Part shown: in pieces, positions 26,407 through 37,039 of the stretch
Layout: the number at the start of each line of letters is the position of its first letter
Position numbering within the stretch: the first letter of the stretch is position 1
Source of the DNA: an uncultured Clostridia bacterium
Lineage (GTDB): Bacteria; Bacillota; Clostridia; TANB77; CAG-508
Direction: 5' to 3'
Length of the DNA: 64,000 bases
Assembly: GCA_934122155.1 (NCBI GenBank)
Contig: CAKOVX010000008.1
Span: 1-64,000, forward strand
Made by a program: the position numbers and the translations under genes
Notes under the pieces: model-generated
What the model was told of the DNA's origin: nothing
The model's database searches: none
The model's input: the letters and a program-made list of their open reading frames with translations, nothing else

Positions 26407-28827
26407 TTAGATTTCCTTTTTTCTTCTCAAAATCAACAACATCATGCCAGTAGCAATTGCACAAATAGTAGCGATACCGCCACTTATAGCACTATTGTCT
26501 CCAGTCTTAGGTGTATTGATTTTTTCGCCAGTTTCTTTCGCCGGCTCTTCTACTCTAATTACTTTTTCAGGGTCTTCGACAATTGGTAATTCATTGCCTT
26601 TTTCGGGTTTCTTAGGCTCTTCAGGAATCTCAATTTTCTTAGAGTCTTCCGGTTTTTCGTATTTGTTGATTACATTGTAGCCATCAACATAGGTAGTATA
26701 GTCTTCTACCTTATCTTCCGAAATTGTATAAGAAATTTTCTTTCCTTTAGAGTTATATTTCGGTTGTCCCTTAAAAGTGCATTTCCAATTATCTTCTGAA
26801 GTTACATATTTATGTGCCACTTCAGTTCCATCTGCTAAAAGTCGAATAGTAATACTAGAAGGTCTCTTGCTTTCATAGTCCTTGTCCTGCCAAGTTTTTG
26901 TAACAGTGATGTTTACGGTTTCGGGGTCCGGATCAGGAGTAGGCGGAGGTGTAGATTTTTTATACTTGTTAGTGATAGTATAACCATCAACCGTAGTTGT
27001 ATAATGATTTACTTTATCTTCATCAACAGTATATTTAATTTCTTTGCCTCCATCATACTTATCCAAGTTTTCAAAAGTGCATTTCCAATCATCTGCTTCT
27101 GTCACTTTTTTATGAGCCACCTCAGTTCCATCTGCAAAAAGTCTAACAGTAATGCTCGAAGGTCTCTTTTCTTCATAGCCCTTATCTTTCCAGACTTTTG
27201 TAACAGTAATGCTTATCACTTCAGGCTCAGGATCAGGAGTAGGCGGAGGTGTAGGCTCTTTATACTTGTTGGTGATAGTATAACCGTCAACCGTAGTTGT
27301 ATAATCAGTTACTTTATCTTCTCCAACAGTATAGTTGATTTCCTTTTCTCCGTTGTACTTATCCAAGTTCTCAAAAGTGCATTTCCAGTCATCTGCTGAA
27401 GTTACATCTTTATGTGCTACTTCAGTTTCATCTGCAAAAAGTCGAACAGTGATGCTCGAAGGTCTCTTGCTTTCATTGCCCTCATCTTTCCAGACTTTTG
27501 TAACAGTAATGCTTATCACTTCAGGCTCAGGATCAGGAGTAGGCGGAGGTGTAGGCTCTTTATACTTGTTGGTGATAGTATAACCGTCAACCGTAGTTGT
27601 ATAATCAGTTACTTTATCTTCTCCAACAGTATAGTTGATTTCCTTTTCTCCGTTGTACTTATCCAAGTTCTCAAAAGTGCATTTCCAGTCATCTGCTGAA
27701 GTTACATCTTTATGTGCTACTTCGCTTCCATCTGCCAAAAGTCGAACAGTGATGCTCGAAGGTCTCTTGCTTTCATTGCCCTCATCTTCCCAGATTTTTG
27801 TGACTGTGATGTTGATAGTCTCTTGACTCTCGTCGTAAGTGTTAGTAATTGTATTGCCGGCAATGCTGGTAGTATAATACTCAACAGGTTCTTCGCTTAC
27901 AGTATAAACTGCTTCTGTTCCAGCTATATACTTAGGAAGATCCTTAAATTTAAAAGCCCAGCCGTCGTCAGCAGTCACTTCTTTAGAGTCTACCTTGGTT
28001 CCATTAGCCAAAAGATTGACTGTAATAGATTCAGGTCTACGTCCATTTGCATTTTCTTGGTCATCCCAAACTTTAGCACCTTCAAGTGAAGTTGTTGCAG
28101 TGGTGTTATCTGTAAGATAAAACGTCCACTTTTCATTTAAACCAGTAGCAGTTTGAGTTACCGTAGGTTCTTGCTTTTGTTCATATTTCTCAGCATTGAT
28201 TAACTCAAACTGATAATTAGGTTTCGAACTAGCAAATTCAACATCATATCTGAAAAATTCGTCAACATACTTGCTACCACTATTGGTACTAATGCTTACA
28301 CTATTAATTAGTGTAGTAGGATTGTATAAACCAACGTCATCTTCTTCATAAGAGTTACCTCTTACTTCAACATCAAATACCTTCTTTTCTCCATTGTAGC
28401 TTTCATATATGACTTCTACATATGGGCACAGGTATTCATAAATTCTAAGCTGTCCTTCTTCAAAAAGCTTTGCGCCTTCGTCAGTTGCTTTAAGCCTTTC
28501 AAATTCAGATTTTGCCTCAGAATAATCTGTTGTGTGAAGTGTCCAAACTTTGTAATACCATCTGTTGCCAATTTTTTCGTACTTGAAGTACGGATCCCAT
28601 CCTTGGGCTTTAGCCAGTTTCCACCTGTTAAGTGCATTCTGCCAAACGCCAAAGCTGCCAAGCTGGACAGTGTAAGTAGTTTCATCAAAACTAACCGTTT
28701 GTGACTCCGCATACTCTTGGGTTGGTTCATCATCTGTTGCATATGCCGTAGTTCCTAGCAGCATAGAACAAATCATCGCGAGTGTAAGCAATACGCTCCA
28801 TGCTCTCTTTCCAAACCGTTTTTTCAT
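26407..28827 (-). CDS. LPxTG-type surface protein with SPOR-like domain and five Cna_B repeats
   Basis: The 806-residue protein has a Sec signal peptide (1-30, cleaving after TTAYA), a SPOR-like segment (about 50-115: YTVQLGSFGVWQNALNRW, then YYKVWTLHTTDYSEAK), a spacer, five Cna_B beta domains from about residue 245 (starts like ITVTKVWKDEG), and a sorting signal TPKTGDNS with hydrophobic stretch and RRKKEI tail. Cna_B domains usually form stalks with isopeptide bonds. Base composition is clearly richer in G/C than the neighbours, and codon 4 is CGG, a codon otherwise absent from intact genes here. Both point to recent transfer. The ATG has an AAGGAGG site. Confidence 0.88.
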   Translation of the reverse strand: MKKRFGKRAWSVLLTLAMICSMLLGTTAYATDDEPTQEYAESQTVSFDETTYTVQLGSFGVWQNALNRWKLAKAQGWDPYFKYEKIGNRWYYKVWTLHTTDYSEAKSEFERLKATDEGAKLFEEGQLRIYEYLCPYVEVIYESYNGEKKVFDVEVRGNSYEEDDVGLYNPTTLINSVSISTNSGSKYVDEFFRYDVEFASSKPNYQFELINAEKYEQKQEPTVTQTATGLNEKWTFYLTDNTTATTSLEGAKVWDDQENANGRRPESITVNLLANGTKVDSKEVTADDGWAFKFKDLPKYIAGTEAVYTVSEEPVEYYTTSIAGNTITNTYDESQETINITVTKIWEDEGNESKRPSSITVRLLADGSEVAHKDVTSADDWKCTFENLDKYNGEKEINYTVGEDKVTDYTTTVDGYTITNKYKEPTPPPTPDPEPEVISITVTKVWKDEGNESKRPSSITVRLFADETEVAHKDVTSADDWKCTFENLDKYNGEKEINYTVGEDKVTDYTTTVDGYTITNKYKEPTPPPTPDPEPEVISITVTKVWKDKGYEEKRPSSITVRLFADGTEVAHKKVTEADDWKCTFENLDKYDGGKEIKYTVDEDKVNHYTTTVDGYTITNKYKKSTPPPTPDPDPETVNITVTKTWQDKDYESKRPSSITIRLLADGTEVAHKYVTSEDNWKCTFKGQPKYNSKGKKISYTISEDKVEDYTTYVDGYNVINKYEKPEDSKKIEIPEEPKKPEKGNELPIVEDPEKVIRVEEPAKETGEKINTPKTGDNSAISGGIATICAIATGMMLLILRRKKEI
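26900..27830 (-). repeat. Tandem 300-bp Cna_B-coding repeats, two nearly identical
   Basis: The stretch 27213-27422 recurs at 27513-27722 essentially base for base, exactly 300 nt apart. A third, more diverged unit lies at about 26913-27122. Each unit codes one Cna_B domain with its TPPPTPDPEPE linker. Such identity points to recent duplication or gene conversion, and allows repeat number to change by recombination. Confidence 0.85.
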
Positions 28828-28867
28828 CTTGACTACCTCCTTGTGATATAAAGTTTTAAATGTACTC

Positions 28868-28921
28868 TATGCTATTATTAGCATACAATTATATTTTACA
28901 TCTTTTTTGCAGTTATGTCAA
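28868..28921 (-). promoter_or_regulatory. Promoter and inverted-repeat operator of the Cna_B gene
   Basis: TTGACA (28916-28921), 17-nt spacer, TAAAAT (28893-28898). Directly at the expected transcript start is the perfect inverted repeat TATGCTA-ttat-TAGCATA (28868-28885), which could be an operator or a 5' stabilising hairpin. Confidence 0.65.
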
Positions 28922-28964
28922 CTTTTTCCAGCGTTTTTTACATTTTTTTCAAATAACACATAAA

Positions 28965-29002
28965 AAAAGATACTAATATATCACTGTATATTAGTATCTT
29001 TT
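28965..29002 (-). terminator. dnaJ terminator
   Basis: A 16-bp stem (aaaagatactaatata with tatattagtatctttt) around a 6-nt loop lies just past the dnaJ stop and is followed by a T-rich run on the minus strand. It ends the heat-shock operon. Confidence 0.88.
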
Positions 29003-29007
29003 ATCTT

Positions 29008-30167
29008 TTATCCAAATAGTCCCTTTTTCTTAATTGGTGGTTGTTCGTTCATAGTTTTAGCAAGTTGCATTAAAAGTTCTCTTTGCTCAGGAGTTAGTCT
29101 TTTAGGTACTTGCACTTGTACTGTAAATACAAAGTCTCCTTGTGCACTGCTATTTACACCTTTGAATCCTTTATTTCTTATTGTGAATTTAGTACCTGTT
29201 TGTGTTGCATCTGGTATTCTATATGTTTCAACAGTTCCATCTACCATTGGTATTTTAAGTTCTGCACCTAATGTTGCTTGTGTAAATGTAATTGGTACAT
29301 CACAAAGTACATTATTACCCTTTCTACTATAAATACTATGTTTTTTAACATGTATTAGTATATATAGGTCACCTTTTGGTCCGGCATTTGTGCCTGGTTC
29401 TCCCTCTCCTTGCATTACTATAGTTTGACCATCATCAACACCTGCTGGAATTTTAACTGTTAAACGTACTTGTTTTCTAACAGTTCCTTTTCCTTTACAA
29501 GTTTCACAAGGATTTGTAATAACCTTACCTGTTCCATGGCAATTCGTACATGTTCTTGTAGTTTGCATTTGACCAAGTATTGTTGTTTGTACCTGTTTGA
29601 TTTGCCCACTTCCATGACATACACTACATGTTTCAGGGTGTGTTCCTGGTTTTGTACCTTCTCCATGGCAAGTATCACAAGTTTCATTTCTATTTATTGT
29701 TACATATCTTTCTGTTCCTAAGAATGATTCTTCAAAACTTATATCTATATCATAACGTAAATCTGTACCTTTTTTAGGTCCATTTCTTTTTGAACTTCTT
29801 GAAGAACCTCCAAATCCTCCACCAAAGAACGATGAAAATATATCTCCTAAATCTCCAAAGTCACTAAATCCATCAAAGCCTGTTGTGTATGTATATGTAC
29901 CACCACCAAATGGTCCTCCAGCTCCTCCTCCGAAGCCTTGAGGTCCATCTGCTCCAAATTGGTCATACATTTTTCTCTTTTGAGGGTTTGATAAAGTTTC
30001 ATAAGCTTCATTAACTTCTTTAAACTTTTTTTCTGCCTCTTCTTTATTATCAGGATTAGCATCTGGGTGGTATTGTTTAGCAAGCTTTCTATATGCTTTT
30101 TTTAGTTCTTCATCAGTTGCATTTTTATTTACGCCTAATACCTCATAATAGTCTTTTTTTGTAGCCA

Positions 30168-30168
<1 letters not shown>
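29008..30168 (-). CDS. dnaJ: Chaperone protein DnaJ
   Basis: The Hsp40 co-chaperone of 386 residues stimulates DnaK ATPase and delivers substrates. The J domain (5-70) has the HPD motif in YHPDANPD. A Gly/Phe-rich linker follows (about 75-125), then four zinc-binding repeats: [24 protein letters not shown] and CETCKGKG (about 147-215), and the C-terminal substrate-binding domains. The ATG overlaps the dnaK stop by one base (TAATG), so the two are translationally coupled. Confidence 0.97.
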
Positions 30169-31985
<1,817 letters not shown>

Positions 31986-32030
31986 TTACTTCCTTTCTAA
32001 ATTTATATATATTTTAAAATTAATATCAGT

Positions 32031-32564
32031 TTAGTTGGCTACGACTACCATAGAATGACGAATAACCTTATCACCTATTTTATAGCCTTTTCTATATTCT
32101 TCTTTTATCTCTTTTTCGCCTAAGCTTTCATCTGTTACTAAACTAACGGCTTCATGAAGTTCTGGATCAAAAGTTTTGCCAACTGCTTCAATTTCAGTTA
32201 CACCATTTGTAGCTAAAACATCTTTAAATTGTTTTAATACAAGTTCTACTCCTTGTTTGTAACTTTCATCTTCTGTTTGACTTGCTACTGCTTTTTCTAA
32301 GTTATCTATAACAGGTAAGAAATTTGACACTACGTCAGCCATAACTGAACTATATAATGCAAGCTTTTCTTTTTCATTTCTTTTTTTATAATTATCAAAT
32401 TCAGCTGCAACCCTCTTTAATCTTTCATTTGTTTCATCTAGTTGAATTTTTAACGTTTCATTTGCCTTTTTCATTTCAAACAATTCATTATTTTGTTTTA
32501 CTTCCTTTGGTTCTTGTTTTTCCTCTTTTTTTCCTTTTTCCATTGCATGTTTTCCCTCTGCCAT
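32031..32564 (-). CDS. grpE: Nucleotide exchange factor GrpE
   Basis: GrpE releases ADP from DnaK. This 177-residue protein has a charged N-terminal region and a long coiled coil (about 28-85, containing AAEFDNYKKRNEKEK), followed by the beta-wing domain with the family motif around GKTFDPELHEAVS and the C-terminal GYKIGDKVIRHSMVVV. It is 15 nt downstream of hrcA, with an AAAGGAG site before the ATG. Confidence 0.95.
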   Translation of the reverse strand: MAEGKHAMEKGKKEEKQEPKEVKQNNELFEMKKANETLKIQLDETNERLKRVAAEFDNYKKRNEKEKLALYSSVMADVVSNFLPVIDNLEKAVASQTEDESYKQGVELVLKQFKDVLATNGVTEIEAVGKTFDPELHEAVSLVTDESLGEKEIKEEYRKGYKIGDKVIRHSMVVVAN

Positions 32565-32579
32565 TTTTTATCTCCTTTC

Positions 32580-33585
32580 TTACTTTCCATTTAATTTTTT
32601 ACTAATATATTTCATAACTGAAATAACCTTTGAATAGTCCATTCTTTTTGGACCAATGATTCCAATAGTTCCCAAATCTTTATCTTGATATCTATGTTTA
32701 AATGTTATTATACTAAAGTCTTTTAATTGCTCATTCTCGTTTTCATCACCAATATACACATTTATATCTTTTGCAAACCCTGTATTTAATAGGTCTAACA
32801 TAACTTGTTTTGTGTCTATTAAATTTACAAAGTTTCTTGCTACTTCTAGGCTTTTAAACTCAGGAAGTTCAAATACTTTATTAGTTCCTTCTAAGTATAC
32901 CTTTGCCTCTTCATTTATTACTTTATCAAGCTGTTGCATAATTGGTTTTATAACATTTAAACTGTAATTCATTTCTGAAAATATATACTCTTCTAAAGGT
33001 TTATCTATTTCTTCTATTGGTTTTCCTTTTAGTTTATTATTAAATATGAAGTTTAAAGTATTTACTTGATCTTCTGTAATATCTTCGTCAAATTTAATAA
33101 TTGTTTCTTTTATAATGCCTGTATCTGTTAGTATAACTGCCATTAACATTCTAGTTCCTAAAAGAACAAATTTTACTTCTTCTATATTTTGTAAGTTTGT
33201 TTTTGGTCCTATTGCAACTGACGTATAATGTGTTACTTCTGATAGAGTATTTGTAGCTATTTTAGTTAATTCTTCAATTTCGTTAACTCTAGTTTCTAAT
33301 TTAGATTGTATGTATTTTATTTCTTCTAAACTAATGTCATCATCTTTTAATAGTTCATCTACATATAGTCTGTACCCCTTGGCTGATGGAACCCTACCGA
33401 CTTGATGTATGAGGCTTATCTAAATAACCACACTTTTCTAAATCAGCCATTTCGTTTCTGATTGTTGCACTGCTATAATCTAAATTATATTTTTGTACCA
33501 ATGCTCCTGAGCTAACAGGCTCTGCTGTGTTAATATATTCTTCTATTATTGCTTGTAAAATCTGTTTTTTTCTATCATCTAACAC
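32580..33585 (-). CDS. hrcA: Heat-inducible transcription repressor HrcA, with a +1 frameshift at a CGG codon
   Basis: HrcA binds CIRCE operators and represses the heat-shock operon. The N-terminal 62 codons (33585-33400) encode the winged helix: [20 protein letters not shown] and [18 protein letters not shown], ending KPHTSS. The next zero-frame codon is CGG (33397-33399), followed at once by TAG. Reading on one base later gives [16 protein letters not shown] and an open frame of 272 residues to 32580. Together these make 334 residues, the normal HrcA length, with the conserved HTSxGRVPS motif restored. Everything else in the gene is well conserved, so I treat it as a functional gene needing +1 frameshifting. 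The same CGG pattern occurs in radA and ftsK. Genuine mutation or sequence error remains possible. Confidence 0.88.
33396..33399 (-). other. +1 frameshift site in hrcA (AGT CGG T)
   Basis: The zero-frame codons are TCA AGT CGG TAG. Dropping the C gives TCA AGT GGT AGG GTT, that is S S G R V as in HrcA proteins. The stop directly behind CGG would end any unshifted product at residue 63. Confidence 0.8.
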
Positions 33586-33613
33586 TATTTCACCTTCTGA
33601 CTCTTTATAGGTT

Positions 33614-33640
33614 TTAGCACTCTTTATGTTTGTTTGCTAA
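33614..33640. promoter_or_regulatory. CIRCE operator, proximal
   Basis: TTAGCACTC, 9-nt spacer, GTTTGCTAA. The left half is identical to the CIRCE consensus and the right half differs at two positions. It lies between the -10 box and the hrcA start. Confidence 0.88.
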
Positions 33641-33650
33641 AACTGCATAT

Positions 33651-33679
33651 ATATTATATCCATTTTTAGCAATTGTCAA
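33651..33679 (-). promoter_or_regulatory. Promoter of hrcA-grpE-dnaK-dnaJ
   Basis: TTGACA (33674-33679) with TAATAT (33651-33656) 17 nt away; an overlapping TATAAT has a 15-nt spacer. The -35 box lies inside the distal CIRCE-like repeat and the transcript start lies near the proximal one. Confidence 0.75.
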
Positions 33680-33692
33680 TACATATTGCTAA
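33666..33692. promoter_or_regulatory. Second, degenerate CIRCE-like operator over the -35 box
   Basis: TTAGCAATT, 9-nt spacer, TATTGCTAA: a near-perfect inverted repeat with exactly the CIRCE 9-9-9 geometry and conserved outer TTAGCA/TGCTAA. It overlaps the -35 box. Confidence 0.65.
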
Positions 33693-33721
33693 AAATTTGT
33701 GTGAAATTTATGTGAAAAAAA

Positions 33722-33745
33722 GAAGAATTCTTACACGAATTCTTC
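33722..33745 (-). terminator. hemW terminator overlapping its stop codon
   Basis: Stem gaagaattc/gaattcttc followed by TTTTTTT on the minus strand. The hairpin includes the last codons of hemW. Confidence 0.8.
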
Positions 33746-34900
33746 CCATACTATATTTGCCAAATCTAGTCCCTTTTTAGTTAATTTAATTTGGTCTCCA
33801 TCTATTTCTACTAAGTCTTCATTTACTAATTTCTCTAGTTTGTCATGGTACAAAAATACTGGGTTTACTATAAACTTTATTTTAAATTCTTGTATGCTGA
33901 CTCCATCTATTTTTCTTAGTCCCAGCAACATATATTCTTTTTGCATTGCTTCCATATCTTGCTTTTCATGAAATACCAAATTTTCTTCTGTTTTGTCTTC
34001 TTCATAATTTTTTATATATTGTTCTAAATTTTCTATGTTTGAGTATCTTATTCCATTTGTATATGAATGTGCTGCTACTCCAAATCCTATGTATTCTTTT
34101 TGATTCCAACAGTCTAAATTATGCTTTGATTCATAGCCTTGTTTAGCAAAGTTAGATATTTCATAATGATTATATTCATTTACTTCTAAGGTTTGTTTTA
34201 CAGTCCAATACATTTTTCTTTCCAGTTCTTCATCAGGTAGCTCTAGTCCTTCCTCAACTCTTTTAAATAATGGCGTACCTTCTTCTAATATTAATGAATA
34301 TACTGAAATGTGCTCTGGCTCCATTGATACTATTTCTTCAATTGAGTCTTGTACTTCTGTTAAGGTTTGAGTTGGAAGTCCTATCATTAAATCTACATTT
34401 ATATTTTTGAATCCCGCTTCTCTTGCAAATCTAAAAGTGTCTAAAAAGTCTAAATATGTATGTATTCTTCCTATTTCTTTTAGCAAATGTTCATGTGTAG
34501 ATTGCAAGCCAATGCTTAATCTGTTTATTCCAGCTTTATTATAATCCTCCAATTTTTCTAGTGTAACTGTTCCTGGGTTGACTTCTATTGTAATTTCTGC
34601 ATTTTCATCAAGTTCAAAATTTGCTTTTACATCTTCCAGAATTTGAACTATATATTTACTTTCTATAACTGAAGGAGTTCCACCACCAATGTATATAGTT
34701 TTAACTAAAAACAAATCGTCTTTTCCATTTTCAAAGTCAGTTCTATTATTGCTTCCTACTTCTTTAATTTCTTGTAGCAAACATTTTATATATTTTGAAA
34801 TTAAATCTTGTTTTTCTGCATATGAGCAAAAGTCACAATAACTGCATTTTTGCTTACAAAATGGAATGTGAATGTATAGTCCAATTTGTTTTCTTCTCAT
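33731..34900 (-). CDS. hemW: Radical SAM protein HemW (coproporphyrinogen III oxidase-like)
   Basis: The 389-residue protein begins with YIHIPFCKQKCSYCDFCSY, the radical SAM motif CxxxCxxC followed by the extra Cys of the HemN/HemW family. The YIGGGTPS motif and the C-terminal HemN domain are present. HemW is thought to insert heme into apoproteins and is often misnamed an oxidase. It has been found next to hrcA/dnaK in many Firmicutes, as here; its transcript is separate because a terminator and the heat-shock promoter intervene. Confidence 0.92.
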   Translation of the reverse strand: MRRKQIGLYIHIPFCKQKCSYCDFCSYAEKQDLISKYIKCLLQEIKEVGSNNRTDFENGKDDLFLVKTIYIGGGTPSVIESKYIVQILEDVKANFELDENAEITIEVNPGTVTLEKLEDYNKAGINRLSIGLQSTHEHLLKEIGRIHTYLDFLDTFRFAREAGFKNINVDLMIGLPTQTLTEVQDSIEEIVSMEPEHISVYSLILEEGTPLFKRVEEGLELPDEELERKMYWTVKQTLEVNEYNHYEISNFAKQGYESKHNLDCWNQKEYIGFGVAAHSYTNGIRYSNIENLEQYIKNYEEDKTEENLVFHEKQDMEAMQKEYMLLGLRKIDGVSIQEFKIKFIVNPVFLYHDKLEKLVNEDLVEIDGDQIKLTKKGLDLANIVWEEFV

Positions 34901-34967
34901 AAGTTTCTTCCTTTCTTTTTTAGATTAACAGTTATATTATTTTTTTAAAACCGGAACGTCGCTTGCA

Positions 34968-35017
34968 CTTTGAATATATTTTTTCTCGACTAAAGCACGA
35001 AAAAATATATGTCAAAG
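34968..35017 (-). terminator. Long stem-loop between whiA and hemW
   Basis: The 20-bp stem ctttgaatatattttttctcg paired with cgaaaaaatatatgtcaaag surrounds a 9-nt loop. It lies about 30 nt past the whiA stop. No strong T-run follows directly on the minus strand, so termination is likely but not certain. Confidence 0.5.
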
Positions 35018-35046
35018 TCGCTGTTTCTACTCAATTTAACCTAATA

Positions 35047-35931
35047 TTAATGTTTAAATTTAGAAACAAATTGTTCTATGTTGTAGAAGCGATGATTTAC
35101 TCCTGACTTTCCAATTGGTCTTGATAGCATCTTTCCAATTTCTACTAATGATGCCTCAGGGTTTGCTAACCTTAGGTTTGCTATTTCTTGTAATTGTTCA
35201 GGCATTTTATCAAATTGTCCAATCTGTTTCAAATATTTAATATCTTCTATTTGTTTCCAGGCTGCATTTACAGTCTTATTTAGATTAGCTGTTTCGCAGT
35301 TTACTTTTCTATTTACATTATTTCTAATATCTCTATATACTCTTATCTCTTCAAATTTAAGCACTGAACTACTTGCTCCAATAAGTGCTAAAAATTTTGA
35401 AATTTCATCTCCATCTTTTGTATATATTGAATATCCATTTTTCTTTTCTATACTTCTAAATTGTATTGCATATTTACTTAATATTTCTAGCACTATATTT
35501 ACATTTTCTTTTGACGAACAGATTATTTCTAAGTGATATGTTTTTTCAGGGTTATTAATCGAGCCTCCACCTAAAAAACTGCCTCTTACAAAAGCTTTTT
35601 CTAGCAGTTCTTGGTTATTAATTTCTTCAATTATATTTTTAAAAAGAACTGTATTGCTATATACAATTTCTGAAATTTCGGGTTTATTTACACTAATACA
35701 AAATTTTTTACCTATCATTTCAATTTTGTGATTTGTATAATTCAAGTTATTTAGTAGTTTACTAAAACGATTGATGTTATATTCACTTTCAGTTGAAAAT
35801 TTTATTTTATTTTTTTCTATCACTACATTACGTGAGCTCAAATATCCAAGTAATTCAAACTTTACTACTTCTTTATTAGCTAAATTATTTAGTTTGCTTA
35901 TTTCTTCTTTTACTTCACCTGAAAATGACAT
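35047..35931 (-). CDS. whiA: DNA-binding protein WhiA
   Basis: The 294-residue protein has the family start SFSGEVKEEISK, a LAGLIDADG-like N-terminal half (FVRGSFLGGGSINNPEKTYHLE) and a C-terminal helix-turn-helix (EIANLRLANPEASLVEIG, then GKSGVNHRF). WhiA controls sporulation in Streptomyces and affects cell division in Bacillus. In most Firmicutes it follows rapZ and yvcK; here it sits 1 nt after prmC instead, so the usual cluster has been rearranged. Confidence 0.95.
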   Translation of the reverse strand: MSFSGEVKEEISKLNNLANKEVVKFELLGYLSSRNVVIEKNKIKFSTESEYNINRFSKLLNNLNYTNHKIEMIGKKFCISVNKPEISEIVYSNTVLFKNIIEEINNQELLEKAFVRGSFLGGGSINNPEKTYHLEIICSSKENVNIVLEILSKYAIQFRSIEKKNGYSIYTKDGDEISKFLALIGASSSVLKFEEIRVYRDIRNNVNRKVNCETANLNKTVNAAWKQIEDIKYLKQIGQFDKMPEQLQEIANLRLANPEASLVEIGKMLSRPIGKSGVNHRFYNIEQFVSKFKH

Positions 35932-35932
35932 C

Positions 35933-36775
35933 TTACTCCTCCTTTTTAAAAATTACTACTCTATCATTTCCTGCTAAGTCTTTTATTGGTTCTTTTGTTA
36001 CTAACTTTAAATTTTTATGTTCTAAGTTTATAACTATATTTCCTTGATCATATCCTATTTCTAATATTAAATATCCATTTGGGGCCAAATATTTATATGA
36101 TTCAGTTAATATCTTTTTATAAAAGTCAAGACCATCTTTTCCCCCGTCTAAAGCAATATGTGGTTCAGCTTGTACATCTTTATTTAATGTATTTATTACT
36201 TCTGTTGCAATATATGGTGGATTTGACACTATAACATTAAAACTATTCTCTTTTATTTTCTCAAATAAATCTGACTCAATAAAGTTTATACTCACATTAT
36301 TTGCTTCTGCGTTTTTAGCTGCTATTTCAAGTGCTTTTGGGCTTATATCTGTTGCAGTCACCTTTGCGTTTTTGCAATAATTTGCTATTGAAACTGCTAT
36401 TGCTCCACTACCTGTACATAAGTCTAATACATTTGCATTTTTCATTTGTTTTATTACTTTAATTGCTTCTTCTACTAAATTTTCAGTATCTGGTTGTGGT
36501 ATTAACACATTTTCATCAACATAAAAGTCAAGTGCCATAAATTGTTGTTTATGGGTAATATATTGTAATGGCATTCCATTTATTAACTGCTGTATATATT
36601 GGTTATACTCATCTACTTGTTGCTGTTTTACTGTCTCTTTGCTATTAATAATTAAGCTTTGCTTAGTTTGTTTTAAAACATATTGTAATAATGTACTTGC
36701 TTGTATATGTGCATCTTGTACATTTACTTGCTTTAGTGCATTTTCTCCTAACCTTAATAATTCTATTTGTTTCAT
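35933..36775 (-). CDS. prmC: Peptide chain release factor N5-glutamine methyltransferase PrmC
   Basis: PrmC methylates the GGQ glutamine of release factors RF1 and RF2. The 280-residue protein has a helical N-terminal domain that recognises the release factor, then a Rossmann methyltransferase with the SAM site VLDLCTGSGAIAVS and the catalytic NPPY in VSNPPYIA. It is co-transcribed with whiA, behind its own promoter just past the ncRNA. In other genomes prmC follows prfA; that gene is not adjacent here. Confidence 0.94.
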   Translation of the reverse strand: MKQIELLRLGENALKQVNVQDAHIQASTLLQYVLKQTKQSLIINSKETVKQQQVDEYNQYIQQLINGMPLQYITHKQQFMALDFYVDENVLIPQPDTENLVEEAIKVIKQMKNANVLDLCTGSGAIAVSIANYCKNAKVTATDISPKALEIAAKNAEANNVSINFIESDLFEKIKENSFNVIVSNPPYIATEVINTLNKDVQAEPHIALDGGKDGLDFYKKILTESYKYLAPNGYLILEIGYDQGNIVINLEHKNLKLVTKEPIKDLAGNDRVVIFKKEE

Positions 36776-36795
36776 TTATTTTTCTCCTAGATGGT

Positions 36796-36825
36796 ATTAT
36801 ATCATTTATACATATTTTTTTGCAA
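36796..36825 (-). promoter_or_regulatory. Promoter of prmC-whiA
   Basis: TTGCAA (36820-36825), 18-nt spacer, TATAAT (36796-36801). It lies directly after the terminator of the upstream ncRNA, showing that the ncRNA and prmC are separate units. Confidence 0.7.
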
Positions 36826-37033
36826 CAAAAATCCCCGCCTTAGCCGTAAGGTGAATGAAATTTTAAGGACCTGCTTACACAGGTGGGTATCTTGTTGAAT
36901 GCTCATGGGTTTCTTATTAAATATATAAGCCTACACGCCACATTCAAAGGCGGATTCCCGTTTAGAATTTGTTGGTTCTAAAATTCCAGTCTACACGCAC
37001 TATGCAGGGAAAATTAAATTCTATTTAATTGTT
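36826..37033 (-). ncRNA. Structured non-coding RNA of about 200 nt, class not assigned
   Basis: A strong promoter drives this non-coding interval. Its 3' end, CCTTACGGCTAAGG then CGGGGATTTTT, looks like an intrinsic terminator. Several local helices are visible: TTTAGAA/TTCTAAA, CCTG/CAGG around a 6-nt loop, and a long-range pairing of CCGCCTT..TGAATG with CATTCA..AAGGCGG. The element GCGTGTAGRCT occurs twice (near 36930 and 36995). No open reading frame fits. The size suits 6S RNA or the raiA motif of Firmicutes; I cannot decide between them from memory. Confidence 0.72.
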
Positions 37034-37039
37034 AAATAT

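Noticed and set aside
26900..27830. CRISPR-like array
   Set aside because: Units are 300 bp, contiguous and in frame with Cna_B domains; there are no short repeats with spacers.
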